Shown: positions 1-11,413, counted from the first letter of the stretch. The stretch is DNA of 64,000 bases from Hoplostethus atlanticus (GCA_034670405.1 JAXDDX010000172.1:797784-861783); one strand, 5' to 3'. Numbers and translations are program-made. Notes: generated from the letters alone by a model not told the origin.

Positions 1-420
1 AGTTCATTGGTCAATATCTTGAAAACTAAATAAGATATCACCAAGCTTTATATAACTTTTGATAAGCTTGGTCCAATAATGATCCACAGAAAATTTGGTA
101 GCAATTGGACCTACGGTCTAGGAGATGTCAAAAATGTGTTTTTCAAAAAATTCAAAATGGCGGACTTTAGTGGTTCTTGAGGCTTTTTTGTAGAACATGT
201 TGAGCTGGACTTGTGTGTCAAATTTCAAGTCAATCGGACGCACGGTGTGAGGGGCGTGGCCTTTCCCAAATTTTGCTTTTGGGCCTTAATTACAGCGCCA
301 CCATCTGGCCGATTGGGCTCATGTTTCTTGGGAAGCATTTGCACATCATTTCCAGTTATTGGGCCAAGTTTCATGGTTTTAGCTCATTCCAGCTCACGGG
401 AATTTGCGACGCGGCATAAG
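1..420. other. Unassigned 5' segment
   Basis: No gene, RNA or transposon end is recognised. The short open frames at 211-447 lack any family motif and have low-complexity composition. It could be part of a dispersed repeat, but nothing inside the window duplicates it. Confidence 0.3.
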
Positions 421-432
421 ACAACAAAGAAT

Positions 433-799
433 AATAAACCGAGGTGAAAAACAATAGGGTTCTACCCGTCCGGGGTTTGAACCCTAATAAACCGAGGTGA
501 AAAACAATAGGGTTCTACCCCTTCGGGGTTTGAACCCTAATAAACCGATAGGAAAACAATAGGGTTCTACCCCTTCGGGGTTTGAACCCTCATAAACCGA
601 GGTGAAAAACAATAGGATTCTAGCTCTCCGGGGTTTGAACCCTAATAAACCGAGGTGAAAAACAATAGGGTTCTACCCCTTCGGGGTTTGAACCCTAATA
701 AACCGAGGTGAAAAACAATAGGGTTCTACCCCTCCGGGGCTTGAACCCTAATAAACCGATAGGAAAACAATAGGGTTCTACCCCTCCAGGGTTTGAATA
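433..799. repeat. Seven-copy 53-bp tandem array
   Basis: Units start at about 433, 486, 539, 591, 644, 697 and 750. Each runs from AATAAACCGAGGTG through GGGTTCTACCCCTTCGGGG to TTTGAACCCT. Two units carry the variant ACCGATAGG and are one base shorter. Every unit holds a small hairpin (CCCC-TTC-GGGG) and GGGTTC/GAACCC arms, so single strands could fold regularly. Nothing spacer-like lies between units, so it is a minisatellite. Confidence 0.9.
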
Positions 800-1139
800 T
801 AATAATGAATTAATATAATTGAGTATAATTTTTTTGACAAAAGCAAATTGGTGCAGTACCCTGCAGTACCTCCGCAGATGCCCTAGACCTCGGTTGAAGG
901 CCACTATGAACAATCATGGGGTTATGGAAACATTCTGCCGACATGTTAAGTAGACTGTGGAAGTGGGAACAAGAACTCTTAACAAGAACATACTATCATA
1001 ATGATCAATACAAAAAAAGAATATAGCAAAAGGTAACACAGTTGCTGCTGCTAGAGAGGATTGCTGGAGGAAAACTTGCAGACAGTCTAAATGATGGTGT
1101 AAAGTAAAAAGGCTTATCATTGCCCATCACTAAGGCACA

Positions 1140-1436
1140 GTGGGGATATTTCTCATTGATCCAGTACAATCTATTGCACCGATCACTCTTAGGAATCCTA
1201 ATAAATTTCAGTGCACTTATATGCAATATGCAACAGTAAATTGAATTAATGTAATTAATGTAGCTACCTGATATTTGATACAAGCCCTCTTTTATAGCCA
1301 GAGTGGGCAAATCGCCTGGAAACGCTACAAACATATTATATCTCTTAATATAATAAATCAGAGGCGTTATGACAGTCTTTGCCCTGCGAAGAGCCCCTCT
1401 TACTATCTGTAAATTTAATAGTATTGCTCTGTACAC
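1140..1436 (-). pseudogene. PIF/Harbinger transposase fragment with intron
   Basis: On the minus strand, an exon ending near 1268 encodes residues resembling the segment before the first catalytic Asp of HARBI1-like transposases (FPGDLPTLAIKEGLYQIS). A GT-AG intron of about 70 bp (1198-1267) follows, and the next exon continues with VIGAIDCTG, matching the conserved GAIDCTH block. Stops follow shortly after, and no N- or C-terminal remainder is seen. The family call rests on motif recall; the splice sites and restored frame are visible directly. Broken relic. Confidence 0.6.
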
Positions 1437-1660
1437 CAGTGCTACATAAGTCCTGGCTGCAGTCTAACCACTCTCACTCTGCTCCTCTCCACAGACACAC
1501 CACACTCTGGTTTGGTTTTGTTGTCTTGTCGTTACTTTTGTTTGATTTTAGTGATGGGAAGACCGACTCTTTTAACTAACTCGATTCTTTCGAGCCGTCC
1601 GATAGAAGTGCATCGATTCTGAATCGATTCATTATGATTCACCAACAAAAACATACCACC

Positions 1661-1733
1661 CCATGTGAGGTTTGAACCTACAATCCTCAGCATGAGAGTC
1701 TGCTGCTCTACTAACTGAGCTATACTAGTAATG
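1661..1733 (-). repeat. tRNA-like sequence inside the hAT element
   Basis: The reverse strand shows a box A (TAGCTCAGTTAGTAGAGC) and a box B (GGTTCAAACC) at tRNA spacing. A five-pair anticodon-type stem CAGCA/TGCTG encloses an eight-base loop. The oversized loop and weak acceptor stem argue for a tRNA pseudogene or SINE head, not a working tRNA. Confidence 0.55.
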
Positions 1734-1946
1734 GCATCACATGAGCGCCACCCCTTTCAAACCAGATGTGTAACCAACTGTAAAACACCAACTAAACCAC
1801 AGGTTAATGACAATAATAATATTTATAGTATTTACACAGGGTATTGCTATTGATTTCATTTTATTTCATGTGCTCTTGACTTTCTTTTTCTAATAGAGAC
1901 AGTTTTGTTGACCAATGTTAAATGTTAAATGGCTTAAGTTTACCCA

Positions 1947-2590
1947 ATTACCAGTTAATTTATTAAACAACATCTTAAACAACAAAAACTGTTGTCAATG
2001 TGTGCAGAATAGATCGCTACATTATTACATTGGCCTTTTTCACGATCCAATATGGCTCCTTGATCCGGCAGGTACGCGGAAGTAGTCTCTCTCGTTCGTC
2101 AGACGTGAACCGCTCGGACATCTGCTCTCTCGGTTCGCGAGATGTCCGATTGAGTCCGAGAAGTCCGATATTCATCTGCTCTCTCGTTCATCTGCTCTCT
2201 CGACTCGTTCGCGAGCCGCTCAGTCTCTCTCGTTCATCTGCTCTCTCGACTCGTTCGCGAGCCGCTCAGTCTCTCTCGTTCATCTGCTCTCTCGACTCGT
2301 TCGCGAGCCGCTCAGTCTCTCTCGTTCATCTGCCCTCTCGTTCGCGAGCCGCTCAGTCTCTCTCGACTCGTTCGCGAGCCGCTCAGTCGGATCAGTGGTT
2401 CTCGTCCGATGAACGAGAGAGACTACTTCCGCTTACCCGCCGGATCAAGGAGCCATATTGGATTATGAAAAAGGCCAATGTAATAATGTAGTGATCTATT
2501 ACATTCTATATACATTGACAACAGTTTTTGTAATGTTTAAGATGTTGTTTGATAAATTAACTGGTGATTGTTTGATAAATTAACTGGTGA
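1947..2590. repeat. Long palindrome (foldback) with internal tandem units
   Basis: The arm at about 1947-2096 matches the reverse complement of about 2407-2590, including the block AATATGGCTCCTTGATCCGG at both ends. The last ~24 bp of the right arm is duplicated. Between the arms, a 46-bp unit (CAGTCTCTCTCGTTCATCTG...) repeats from about 2170 to 2391, with starts at 2221, 2267 and 2313. It looks like a foldback MITE nested in the hAT element. Confidence 0.85.
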
Positions 2591-2739
2591 TTTTTTTAAT
2601 AAATGTTTTTTTTTCTGGCGCTGCTATAACCGCTGCTGAATCAATTCAGTCGCGTGTGCGAGTCGAATCAACTCACTCACTTAACTGATTCGGTTCTTTT
2701 GAACGATTCATTCGCAAATTGGCCATCACTATTTGATTT

Positions 2740-2874
2740 CCACACCCTATAGTGTGAATATTGAGTTTGGCAACTTGATTTGGCTTAGTTTTATTTAATA
2801 AAATTTGTTAACCGTTACCTTTGGTGTGTCTCCCTTTTGTTATGACCTGGGTCATAACAAATGGGGGCTCGTCC
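2740..2874 (+). repeat. LTR 3' end plus tRNA-Pro-type primer site
   Basis: An LTR-like segment ends at 2859 (GGGTCATAACA). After AA comes TGGGGGCTCGTCC (2862-2874), matching the first 13 bases complementary to the 3' end of tRNA-Pro, the primer used by many gypsy and gamma-type elements. The LTR contains AATAAA and is interrupted upstream by the hAT element. Its left end and any coding part downstream are not recognised. Confidence 0.6.
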
Positions 2875-3445
2875 ATTAAGGTTACTTTGTTAAAAATATA
2901 ATAATAATAACCTTGCAATCAACAATGGCGAGGAAGTTGGCACAGACAAAACGACCTGAGCTGTAATGCGTCTAATTGCGGTAATATGGCAATAGCGAAA
3001 GATGGCTTGGAGGACAGCTGACAGTTTCCGGGAGACTTGGGGTAGAAGGGAAAGGACAGAGAATAGTGCAGAGAGAGGGTGTTCTAACCTCACTTTCACA
3101 GTTCAACACTGCCTTTGCATCACCCGTGCATCAACAAGAAAGTTGGTTACCGTCTGGTTTGCAGGGTGTCAGCGGTGTCCTCATCTCCGTGGTAACCGTC
3201 GCGCAGTTGCAGTAGACAGGTAAACACACGCATGTGTTGGTCTGGACCCGTCAATGTCAGGAGGGCTGTAGCGGAGTGCGGTCCGGGGGCTGTTGTCCAT
3301 CAGAATCGTTGTGCCAACAGTTCACCTCAGTGGAGATAGAGGGATAGGTTGATGTTTTGACTCAAGTTGTTCAGGGAGCAGAGTAGAGTAGCGACTGGCT
3401 TGGTTTCATAGTCGTCTGGGCTGCGGGACGGGCTGCAGAATGGTT
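2875..3445. other. Probable internal remnant of the LTR element
   Basis: This follows the primer site directly, so it is presumably leader or internal DNA of that element. The short frames at 3002-3223 and 2890-3099 show no gag or pol motif. No other feature seen. Confidence 0.35.
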
Positions 3446-3572
3446 TAGTTGAGTTTCTTTTTTTGTTCAAGGCTTTTTTATTGAAGGTTCAATAGATTTT
3501 GCATGTATTCAGAAGCGATACTTTTTTTTTCCTACAACATATGCAACCCCACAATCCCATTGCACCTCAAAT

Positions 3573-4353
3573 TGTCGGGGGAGGAAGAGTCTAGGTCAGG
3601 GCCAGTGATAAGGACTGGACCTCCTCGCCAACACTTAATCTTCTTCACAATTCAGTCGTTACTGGAGTCTCACAACAGGTTCAAAGAATTCACTGGAGAC
3701 GATCAGAGTTCGATGCATAGAGTTTTATTCTTCAACAGAGACAAAACCCGAGTTGGTTCCGGAACCAGACTGAAGTACAACTGCCTGTGCATGATCTTAT
3801 ATAGCCCAAGAACTGGGTGGAGAATACTGACTTCTACGCCCCGTTTTCCCAAATTTAGCTTTGTTTTGCCCGGAAATAATGGTGTCCTAACGCCTGAATT
3901 TAGCCCTGTGGGCGGTCTTTGCGGGCATGTAGGCGGTCTCGTTTTACTCCATTACGTAACCGTTACATAAGAAAACCCAGGGTTTTAGGGACTTTCCCAT
4001 TCACCATTACGTAATGGCCACCTGGGCCTCTCCTGTTTGCGCATGCCCAGCCTGTCTTTTTCTAGGTACTTTCCCTTACGCCATTGCAGGTGCTTATCAA
4101 AACGGGGCCTGTGTAGCTCGTCCTTGGACACCCTTATTGTGAGAAGGCTTCAGACTGTATTTTTTAAAAACTTTGTGATTACTGTGGGGAAGCTTTAGAC
4201 TGTATTTTTTGAAACTTTATGATTACTTTATTATCTTCAGGTTACATGCTTAATCAAACACAATCTTTATATTTATGCAGACTTAACATTTTGATATTGA
4301 TAATATTGCTTAATACAAGGCATATTATACCTTAACTATAATTATTAACAACA
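3573..4353 (-). repeat. Solo LTR of the same ERV family
   Basis: This 781-bp segment aligns end to end with the 772-bp LTRs at 34261-35032 and 48500-49271, but is clearly more diverged. It begins TGTCGG and ends AACAACA. A 4-bp duplication AAAT flanks it (3569-3572 and 4354-4357), so it is a clean insertion whose internal part was lost by LTR-LTR recombination. It lies in the 3' part of the L1, so it is younger than the L1. Confidence 0.92.
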
Positions 4354-4508
4354 AAATCCACACAACATTCAAAGTACATACAAAAACTAAATAAACAAAT
4401 AAACAATAGCAAAAGAAAATAAAATTTATTTAGAAAAACATAATGATGATAAAGAAAAGAAAAACATAATAACAATAATAATAACCATTTTACAAGAAAA
4501 GAAAAAAA

Positions 4509-5874
4509 CTATAGAATTAAAATGCTGTCAGTGTCCATCTTTTCTACATGAGCTAAGATAGGCTGACATATAGTGTAGAATTTCCCTGCACTGCCCCTCG
4601 TGGCATATCTGATTTTCTCTAATGTCAAATGATTCATTAGATCTCCCAGCCATAGAGTGAAGGTTGGGGGGTATGTTTCTCTCCATTTTAATAAAATGAG
4701 ACGTCTTGCTAAAAGTGTCGCAAAAGATATTAGATTCTTGAGTGAGTCATTCGGACAGAGATTCTGTGAGATAACACCAAATAAAACCGTTATGGCAAGA
4801 GGTTCAACTGGCATCCCCAATGCCTCTGGAAAAAAATTGAAAATCGATCGCCAGTTTTTGGCAGAACCAGAACATGTGAGAGTGTGGCTGGTGTTTGTTT
4901 ACACCGGTCACATGTGGGATCAATGTCTAGTTTAAATTGAGCTAATTTGACTTTGGACCAGTGTAACCTATGCACTACTTTAAATTGTATAACTGAATGT
5001 CATAGACAGACTGATGATGAATGTATTCTGTCTAAAATATTCTGCCATTCTATCGTTGAGTGTTACGTTGAGATCATCTTCCCATCGAGTTCTTAGGGAA
5101 TTGAGAGGTTCCGCGTTGTGAGTTAAGTAGAGAATACACAGTTCCAATGTTTTCTGTGTGGTAAGCAGCAGGTGGTAATGATGGGAAGTCAGTGGATAAA
5201 GTTGATACCAAGCTGCGCAACTGTAGGAATCTAAAAAAATGGCCACGGGAAATATCAAACTTCACTGCAAGCTGTTCAAATGATATGAAGATATTACCTT
5301 CATAGAGATCCTTTAATGTACAAATTCCATTTCTATTAATTTCTCCATCAACCAGAGAAGGAAGAAACATATTGTTCCTTATTATGGGGGGATGAATTGA
5401 CCAACTATCGAGTGAGAAGTAATGTCTAAATTGTGCCCAAGTGTTTGACAATTGGGTTTGTGGAAAACCTAGATACAGAGCCAGATAATGGAGGTTTTGA
5501 GCACATCAGAGCATGTAGAGAAGCTGGGCTACAAGATGAGTTCTCCAATAATAGCCAAGCAGGGGCATTATCTGGTGTAATATTCATCCAGAACAACATA
5601 ATACAAATCTTTACAGCCCAATAATAATATCGCAAATGAGGTAATCCTAGCCCAGCCTGCTGACTATGCTTTTGTAGTATACACTTATGAATTCTAGGAT
5701 TTTTGTTATTCCATATAAAGGAGGAAATTACTTTATCCACATTGTGGAAAAAAGTCTTTGTTAGAAAGACAGGCAAACACTGAAATAAATATAAAAATCG
5801 AGGCAAAATGTTCATTTTAATAGTATTGATTCTGCCTCATAGTGATAATGGAAGTAGATTCCAATGCTCTAGAT
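4509..5874 (-). pseudogene. L1 ORF2, C-terminal part
   Basis: Three overlapping frames (5815-5426, 5451-5074, 4975-4509) together read as the region after the RT core of a fish L1 ORF2, including NGICTLKDL, a SFEQL stretch and a terminal FATLLARRLILLKW block. At least two frameshifts separate them. A Cys pair in DRCKQTPATLSH resembles the C-terminal zinc-finger-like segment of L1 proteins. The sequence resumes at 8283 beyond the hAT insertion. Confidence 0.78.
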
Positions 5875-8282
5875 CAGGGGTGTCCAAACTTTTTTCACTG
5901 AGGGCCACATACAGAAAAATATACAAAGGGCTGGGCCACTCACTAGAGGTGAGGCGATATACCTCACCTCTAGTGTATTAAAGTTAGCAAAATCAATCAA
6001 ATGTAGGTAAATTATGCTTGATAATTGAATATGCTTAAAGAAAAAAAACAGCCTACATCACAGCTTTCCATTAATGGGTTTTCATTTATTTTGTTTCAAA
6101 AAGGGTTGGCAGCTCATTCTCAAAACAGCAGGCTCAGATTGCTTCTTAGTCAGGATGGTGATCCCCTTCACAGCACTGTATAAAGGGGGGAAAATAAGGG
6201 GAAAAGGGGATGGGTATATTTCAGGCTTGTTATGCAAATAAGTTATTGGGCTTGTTAACACATCAACTAACGTTTGTTAGAAAATGTTATCAACTTTAAT
6301 TGACTGAATTTATTAAGTAAATGGGCTTATTAACACATGAATACTGTGTAATATATTTTTAACTCACCTATAATGGGAACAGCGTTGCACTCAGTGGGAA
6401 CAGTGATGCTGCGCTTTGGACTGAAGGATGGCTGGCAGGTTAGGAGTAAGTTTGGTGGTTGAGATGCGAAGGACATCACAGAGATGGCTGTCGGTCATTT
6501 TGGTTCTCAATCTGCTTTTGTTCAGATTTAACAGAGAAAATGTTTGCTCGCATATGTATGTTGAGCCGAACAGCCTCATCATTCTTTTTGCGTGGCGTCT
6601 CATCAGAGGAAACTTGGCCTTTTCCAAGCTCCGGTAGAAGTCGGGTAGGGAGAGAAGCTGATGTTGATTCTTCAGAGAATTATCACACTGCATTTCGATA
6701 AGTTCTAATTGCAGACTCTCTTCCACTTCTTCTGCATCCATCAGGAAGGGAGTCGAGAACAGCTTGATTTCTTTCTCAATGATAGAAAAATCTTGGAAGC
6801 GCTGACTAAATTCTGTCATGAGAGATGTGATCACAGACACATATTTCCCCTTTTTAGCAGAAAGGTTGGCCTTTGGAAAAGCACATTTGATTTCGGACAG
6901 CGTGGGGAAGTACGCAACATTGAAGTTGCGTAGTTGTGTCTCAAAGAGACGGAGCTTCACACAGAATGCTTTCATGTGCGCATAAAGTTGTGGTACAAGC
7001 TGGTCTTTGCCTTGTAGGCTCTTGTTCAGTGTGTTAAGATGATCAGTAAGATCAACTAAAAATGCCAGGTCTGCCAACCAGAGAGGGTCACTCAGCTCAT
7101 GAAGAGGTCGGTCCTTCTCTCTTAAAAACTGGTCGATTTCTGATCTCAGGGAATAAAACCGCTGCAGCACGGAGCCGCAACTTAGCCAACGCACATCAGA
7201 ATGGTAGAGTAGGTCCCCGTATTCAGCATCAACATCAGAGAGGAAAGCTTGAAATTCTCTGTGGTAGAGCCCTCGTGCTCGAATTATGTTGACAGTTTTC
7301 ACAATAGTGTTCATCACATCGCCAAGCTGGACTGTCTTGGCACAGAGGGCTTCTTGGTGGATGATACAGTGCATTTTAACAGCCTCACCTCCACTTTTTT
7401 GCACCTTGGCGCATACCATAGAGGCCATTCCTTTGCGCTCGCCTGTCATAGCTGGAGCCCCATCCGTTGTAACTCCACACAGCTTGTCCCATTTAAGTCC
7501 CATCATGTCAATTGAATCTGACACAGCTTCAAAAATGTCCTTACCCGTTGTTGTGCTCTTTAGACTCCTAAGATCAAGCAGCTCCTCCGTAATGCAAAAG
7601 TTATCCTCAACTCCCCGCAAAAAAATTAACAGCTGTGCGGTGTCTGTGGCATCTGTGCATTATTCCTGCGACTTTAGTGAGGCACTGTTTTATGAAGTCA
7701 CCATCTGAGAAAGGTTTCCCGTGTTGGGCAATGAGTTGAGCTACCTCGTAGCTGGCTATTGTGGCATTTTCTTGTGTTTTGTTAGCACGAAAAAAATACT
7801 GTTGTTGAGCTAGCAGGCTAGCTGCCATTTGCTTAACTTTCTGTTCGCGCTCGGCACCAGTGTAGACGTGTAGGTCTAATGTTTGGTTTTATAGTGTCGT
7901 CGTACATTATACTCTTTCATCACTGCAACAGTTTCATTGCAAATCAAACAGACACACTTCCCCTTGACTTCTATGAAGAAATATTCATTTTCCTACCGTG
8001 TCTGAAATTTTCTACACTCACTTGCTATCTTGCATTTCTTTGATTCTGCCATTTTTGGTCACCCGTGGCAAAATTTTTCTTTGATTGCTCTTGTTTTGTG
8101 GAGAAGCTGCCTTGTTCAAGACAGTTACTCCACCTAGTGTTAAAACTAAGAAGTACAATACAGTCAAGCGCAAGTTTCATGTGTGGGCCATATTCCATTA
8201 TATTTTTAGAATTTGCTGCGGGCCAATTAAAAATGGACCATGGGCCGCAGTTGGCCCGCGGGCCGTAGTTTGGACACCCCTG
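5875..8282 (-). mobile_element. hAT DNA transposon
   Basis: The inverted ends CAGGGGTGTCCAAACT and AGTTTGGACACCCCTG are flanked by an exact 8-bp duplication CTCTAGAT (5867-5874 and 8283-8290). A transposase gene on the minus strand fills most of the 2408 bp. The insertion splits the L1 ORF2 remnant. Confidence 0.95.
6391..8055 (-). pseudogene. hAT transposase, GTF2IRD2/ZBED-like, broken
   Basis: The main frame (7620-6391, 409 codons) reads as the catalytic part of a hAT transposase of the kind that gave rise to GTF2IRD2-like genes. It has TTDGAPAMTG near the first catalytic region, a CIIHQEALCAK block, and a C-terminal dimerisation segment with YICEQTFSLLN. Upstream, 7828-7607 gives an N-terminal stretch in another frame; the break lies at a seven-base homopolymer around 7620-7626. 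Near 8055-7890 a BED-like finger (CLICNETV...RRHYKTKH) is readable with stop codons in it. Confidence 0.85.
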
Positions 8283-8530
8283 CTCTAGATCTTCCTTTAT
8301 TACTAATAAAAGTGGGGGATAGTTGGCACAACAGAGGTCTTTGAATTTGTGCGTAATCCAAATACCTTATTTTGAAGGGAAGTAGAGTGGGATCAATCTC
8401 TTGAGCTGCATGGTTTATCGGCAGGTTTACCCAATATCCAGATATCCTGCCAAAATCATCAGCACATTAAGCAGTTTTGTTAGAAGATCAGACAGAAACA
8501 ATAACAGCTTTGATGACCCCTCTGCTCCAC
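8283..8530 (-). pseudogene. L1 ORF2 fragment after the RT core
   Basis: The minus strand reads a degraded segment just downstream of the RT active-site region (LLLFLSDLL, then GIWITHKFKDL in another frame). It joins the 5' piece at 12076 and the 3' piece ending at 5874 once the hAT and LTR insertions are removed. The YADD box is damaged at the LTR element junction. Confidence 0.6.
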
Positions 8531-8966
8531 TAGGTGTTCCTGTGTCCTTTGTTGCTGGTCTCCAGAGTCTCCTCTCCCATCGTGGGTGCAGCTGTTTTGT
8601 TTGCTGCAGACATTTCTCACACATCCATGCATGCTTATATGACTGATTACTGACTTCCATGCTTTTCTCCGTCTTTAGTAGTGTTTTGTAAATAAATGTT
8701 TTTGTTTTTTTTCATTTGTAAATTCGTCTGGTCTCCCATTTTTGTGGCAGCCTAAGAGCCGGGCTGTGACAAATGGGGGCTCGTCCTGTCCTTGTTGACC
8801 CGTTGTTGGAGTGATGTAGGAGATGAGTTGTAGCCTAGTAGGCTGGGCACCTCGTTTTGTGTATGAGTTGGGTGTGTGATGACGTTGGTTACAGGGGGGA
8901 TGGCAGTAAGTTTTGTGCTGCAGGTAAATGGGAGGAAGGAACTAGTCCTCGCCTGGGTAGGCCAGA

Positions 8967-9365
8967 ATGGGGTACACGGGCTCAGATACAGTTTGCATAG
9001 ATGCAATGCATAGAGTGGTGCTTAACTGTGGTTTGGTCCAAGGTGAGGTTGTCATGGGTGTGCGTCCTGAACTGCCAATCGAAGGGGTGGATATCATTCT
9101 AGGGAGCCACCTGGCTGGTAGCCGGGTGTGGGCCGATGGTCCACCTCCTCCCATAGTAACGTCTTCACCCTATGTTACGGGGAAACCCGATGAGAGTGCT
9201 CAGTGTTTCCCTGGTGTGTTTAAAGGGCTATGTGCCGTGCGGAGCCCGAACCTGAGCGGGGTGCAGCAGAGGAGAGTGGGGCATTCTCTGTGGCTATTCC
9301 TGATTCTCTGTTGTCTCTTTCTCACAGTGACCTGGTGGCGGAGTAGAGAGCTGATCCCTCTCTGA
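8967..9365 (+). pseudogene. Gmr1-type element: pre-integrase (protease-side) region
   Basis: The frame contains GEVVMGVRPELPIEGVDIIL followed by LAGSRVW, a segment seen downstream of the aspartic protease in fish gypsy-type polyproteins. The catalytic D-S/T-G is not present, so the protease itself is deleted or unrecognisable. The frame runs into non-homologous sequence after about 9290. Confidence 0.5.
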
Positions 9366-9529
9366 GCCAGCTGTTTGAAAGAGTTCTCACCCTTGATGAT
9401 GAAAAGAGTGCCGTAAATGGTTACTTGCTGCAGGACAAGGTGTTGGTGAGGAAATGGCTGCCGTATGAGGAAAACTTTGTTGGTAATCCTGTTATTCAGA
9501 TTGTTGTCCCTTGTAAATTTCGTGATTAA

Positions 9530-10560
9530 GTGTTGAGAACGTCTCATGATCAGTCAGGACATTTGGGAGGCCGTAAGACATATGATTACATTCTGCGATA
9601 CTTCTGGCCGTGTGTAAAGAGGGATTTGTCCAGGTATATCAAAACATGCCATACATGTCAGATGATGGGGAAACCAAATCAGGGCATTAAGCCAGCTCCT
9701 CTGTGTCCTATTCCAGCAATCGCGCAGCCTTTTGAGCATCTCATAATTGACTGTGTGGGTCCTTTACCTCGTTCCAGGTCTGGTAGCAATTACTTGCTAA
9801 CAGTAATGTGTCAAAGCACAAGGTAATCGGCTGCATATCTGCTGCGGTCCATTACTGCTAGGTCGGTGGTAAAAGCGTTGACACAGTTCATTTCCATTTT
9901 TGGTATTCCAAAGGTAATCCAGAGCGACCAGGGCTCAATCTTTTTTTTTTTTTTTATCTCATTTGTTTGCTCAAATTCTAAAACGACTACGGGTTAAACA
10001 TAACCAGGCTTCCGCATACCATGCTCAGAGTCAAGGGGCTCTGGAGAGATTTCATCAGACCCTGAAGTCTCTGTTGCGTGGTTATTGTGTAGAACTGAAC
10101 CAGGATAGGGAAGAAGGGCTGCCGTGGTTACTGTTAGCTGCCAGAGAGGTTGTGCAGGATAGTACCGGTTTTAGCCCAAATTAAGTTGTTTTTGGTCATA
10201 CAGTGTGTGGGCCGCTCAATCTATTGCATGACGCTGTTGTGCAACCAGAACCTCATAGTAACCTGATAGAGTACGTTAACGAGTTCCGGCATCGGTTGTA
10301 TGTGGCTGGAGAGATGGCTAAAGAAAAGTTAGCCTCTTCACAGGAGAAAATGAAGCATCTTTACGACCGTAAAGCTGAGCAGCGCCGGTTTAGTCCCGGT
10401 GACCAGGTTCTTGCTTTGTTGCCAATTGTAAGTTCTCCCTTTCAGGCTGTTTACGGGCCCATTTACAGTTTTACGCCAGGTTTCTGATCAAAACTACCTG
10501 CTCCCAAGCGTAGAAAACCAACCCAACACTGTCATGTAAATCTTCTGAAACCCTACTATG
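9530..10560 (+). pseudogene. Gmr1-type element: integrase
   Basis: The integrase reads in three pieces. At 9540-9826, the zinc-binding HHCC domain (H..GH then CHTCQ) is followed by the first catalytic Asp in LIIDCVGPLP. At 9830-10184, the second Asp lies in IQSDQG and the Glu in ALERFHQTL, with a T-run near 9938 disrupting the frame. At 10203-10560, the C-terminal part ends in HVNLLKPYY, the usual close of a gypsy integrase. Stops lie at 9826 and 10184. The position upstream of RT is the notable feature. Confidence 0.82.
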
Positions 10561-10723
10561 CTCGTGTGTCACAATTTTCTGCATCTGGTGGCAAGGAGCA
10601 GAAAGAGTCTGTTACATCAGTTTCAGTGGCTGCGACAGTAGAGAGTTCTGACATTTCTTTCCCTGCCCATGATGATGGGGTTACACCGCATGATGAGTTT
10701 GTTGCGTGGCAGGCTAAAGAACT

Positions 10724-11150
10724 GTGAAACACTGCGAAATCTTGAGTCTCTGTTTGGGTATCTGTCCGAGGAGAGGTGCGCTGAGCTGTCTGCTCTTATT
10801 AACAGTTATGTGTTTGTTTAATGACATGCCAAGCCGGACACACTTGATAGAGCATGACATCGATGTAGGCGAGGCGCAGCCAATCTGGCAGCATTTTTAC
10901 CGGGTGTCGGAGGAAAAGCGAAAGGTGTTGGACACAGAGATAAAATATATGCTTGAGAATGGTATTGCAGAACCCTCGTCTTCTAGCTGGGCGTCGCCTT
11001 GTTTATTAGTAGATAAGTCTGATAAAAGTCCTAGGTTTTGTACGGACTATCGAAAGGTAAATGGGGTCACCAAACCAGACGCTTATCCACTGCCGCGCAT
11101 TGAAGATTGCGTTGATCAGGTCGGCTCTGCTAAGTACGTCAAGATTCAAG
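10724..11150 (+). pseudogene. Gmr1-type element: N-terminal half of RT
   Basis: A typical gypsy RT start is readable: a GIAEPSSSSWASP block, RFCTDYRKVN, then DAYPLPRIEDCVDQVGSAKY. Homology stops near 11147; the palm with the YxDD active site is absent. About 265 bp of unrelated AT-rich sequence (11147-11411) sits between this point and RNase H. Confidence 0.85.
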
Positions 11151-11413
11151 ATTCAAGAAATGTATTTGTCACATACACACACGGGGTGTGCAGTGAAATG
11201 AAAAAGTGGCAATGCTCAACAGGAATGTGCAAAGGGCAACAAGTTCACACTATTTACAATAAAAAACCAACACAATATTTACAGTATTACTGTAAGAGCT
11301 CTATATATAAAAAACAACACAATATTACAATATATACAAATATTACACAATAAGAGCACTATAAAAATATAGTAATATGGGAAATTGTATGTATGTAATA
11401 TAATATAAATTAT

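Larger units (their letters stand above)
1549..2731. mobile_element. Non-autonomous hAT element
   Basis: Ends are TAGTGATGG and CCATCACTA as inverted repeats, flanked by an exact 8-bp duplication TTTGATTT at 1541-1548 and 2732-2739. An 8-bp duplication with short inverted ends is typical of hAT. No transposase is present; the interior holds a tRNA-like stretch and a long palindrome. It sits inside the LTR of an older element whose end is at 2859. Confidence 0.88.

Noticed and set aside
433..799. CRISPR-like array
   Set aside because: Units are contiguous 53-bp repeats without unique spacers, and the genome is eukaryotic.
1661..1733. Functional tRNA gene
   Set aside because: The anticodon loop has eight bases and the acceptor stem does not pair well; it lies in a transposon.
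2000..2491. 163-codon Ser/Arg-rich ORF
   Set aside because: It is a translation of the CTCTCTCGTTC tandem units and palindrome arms.
8752..9154. Minus-strand ORFs in the Gmr1-type element
   Set aside because: Antisense to protease-region coding DNA, no motifs.
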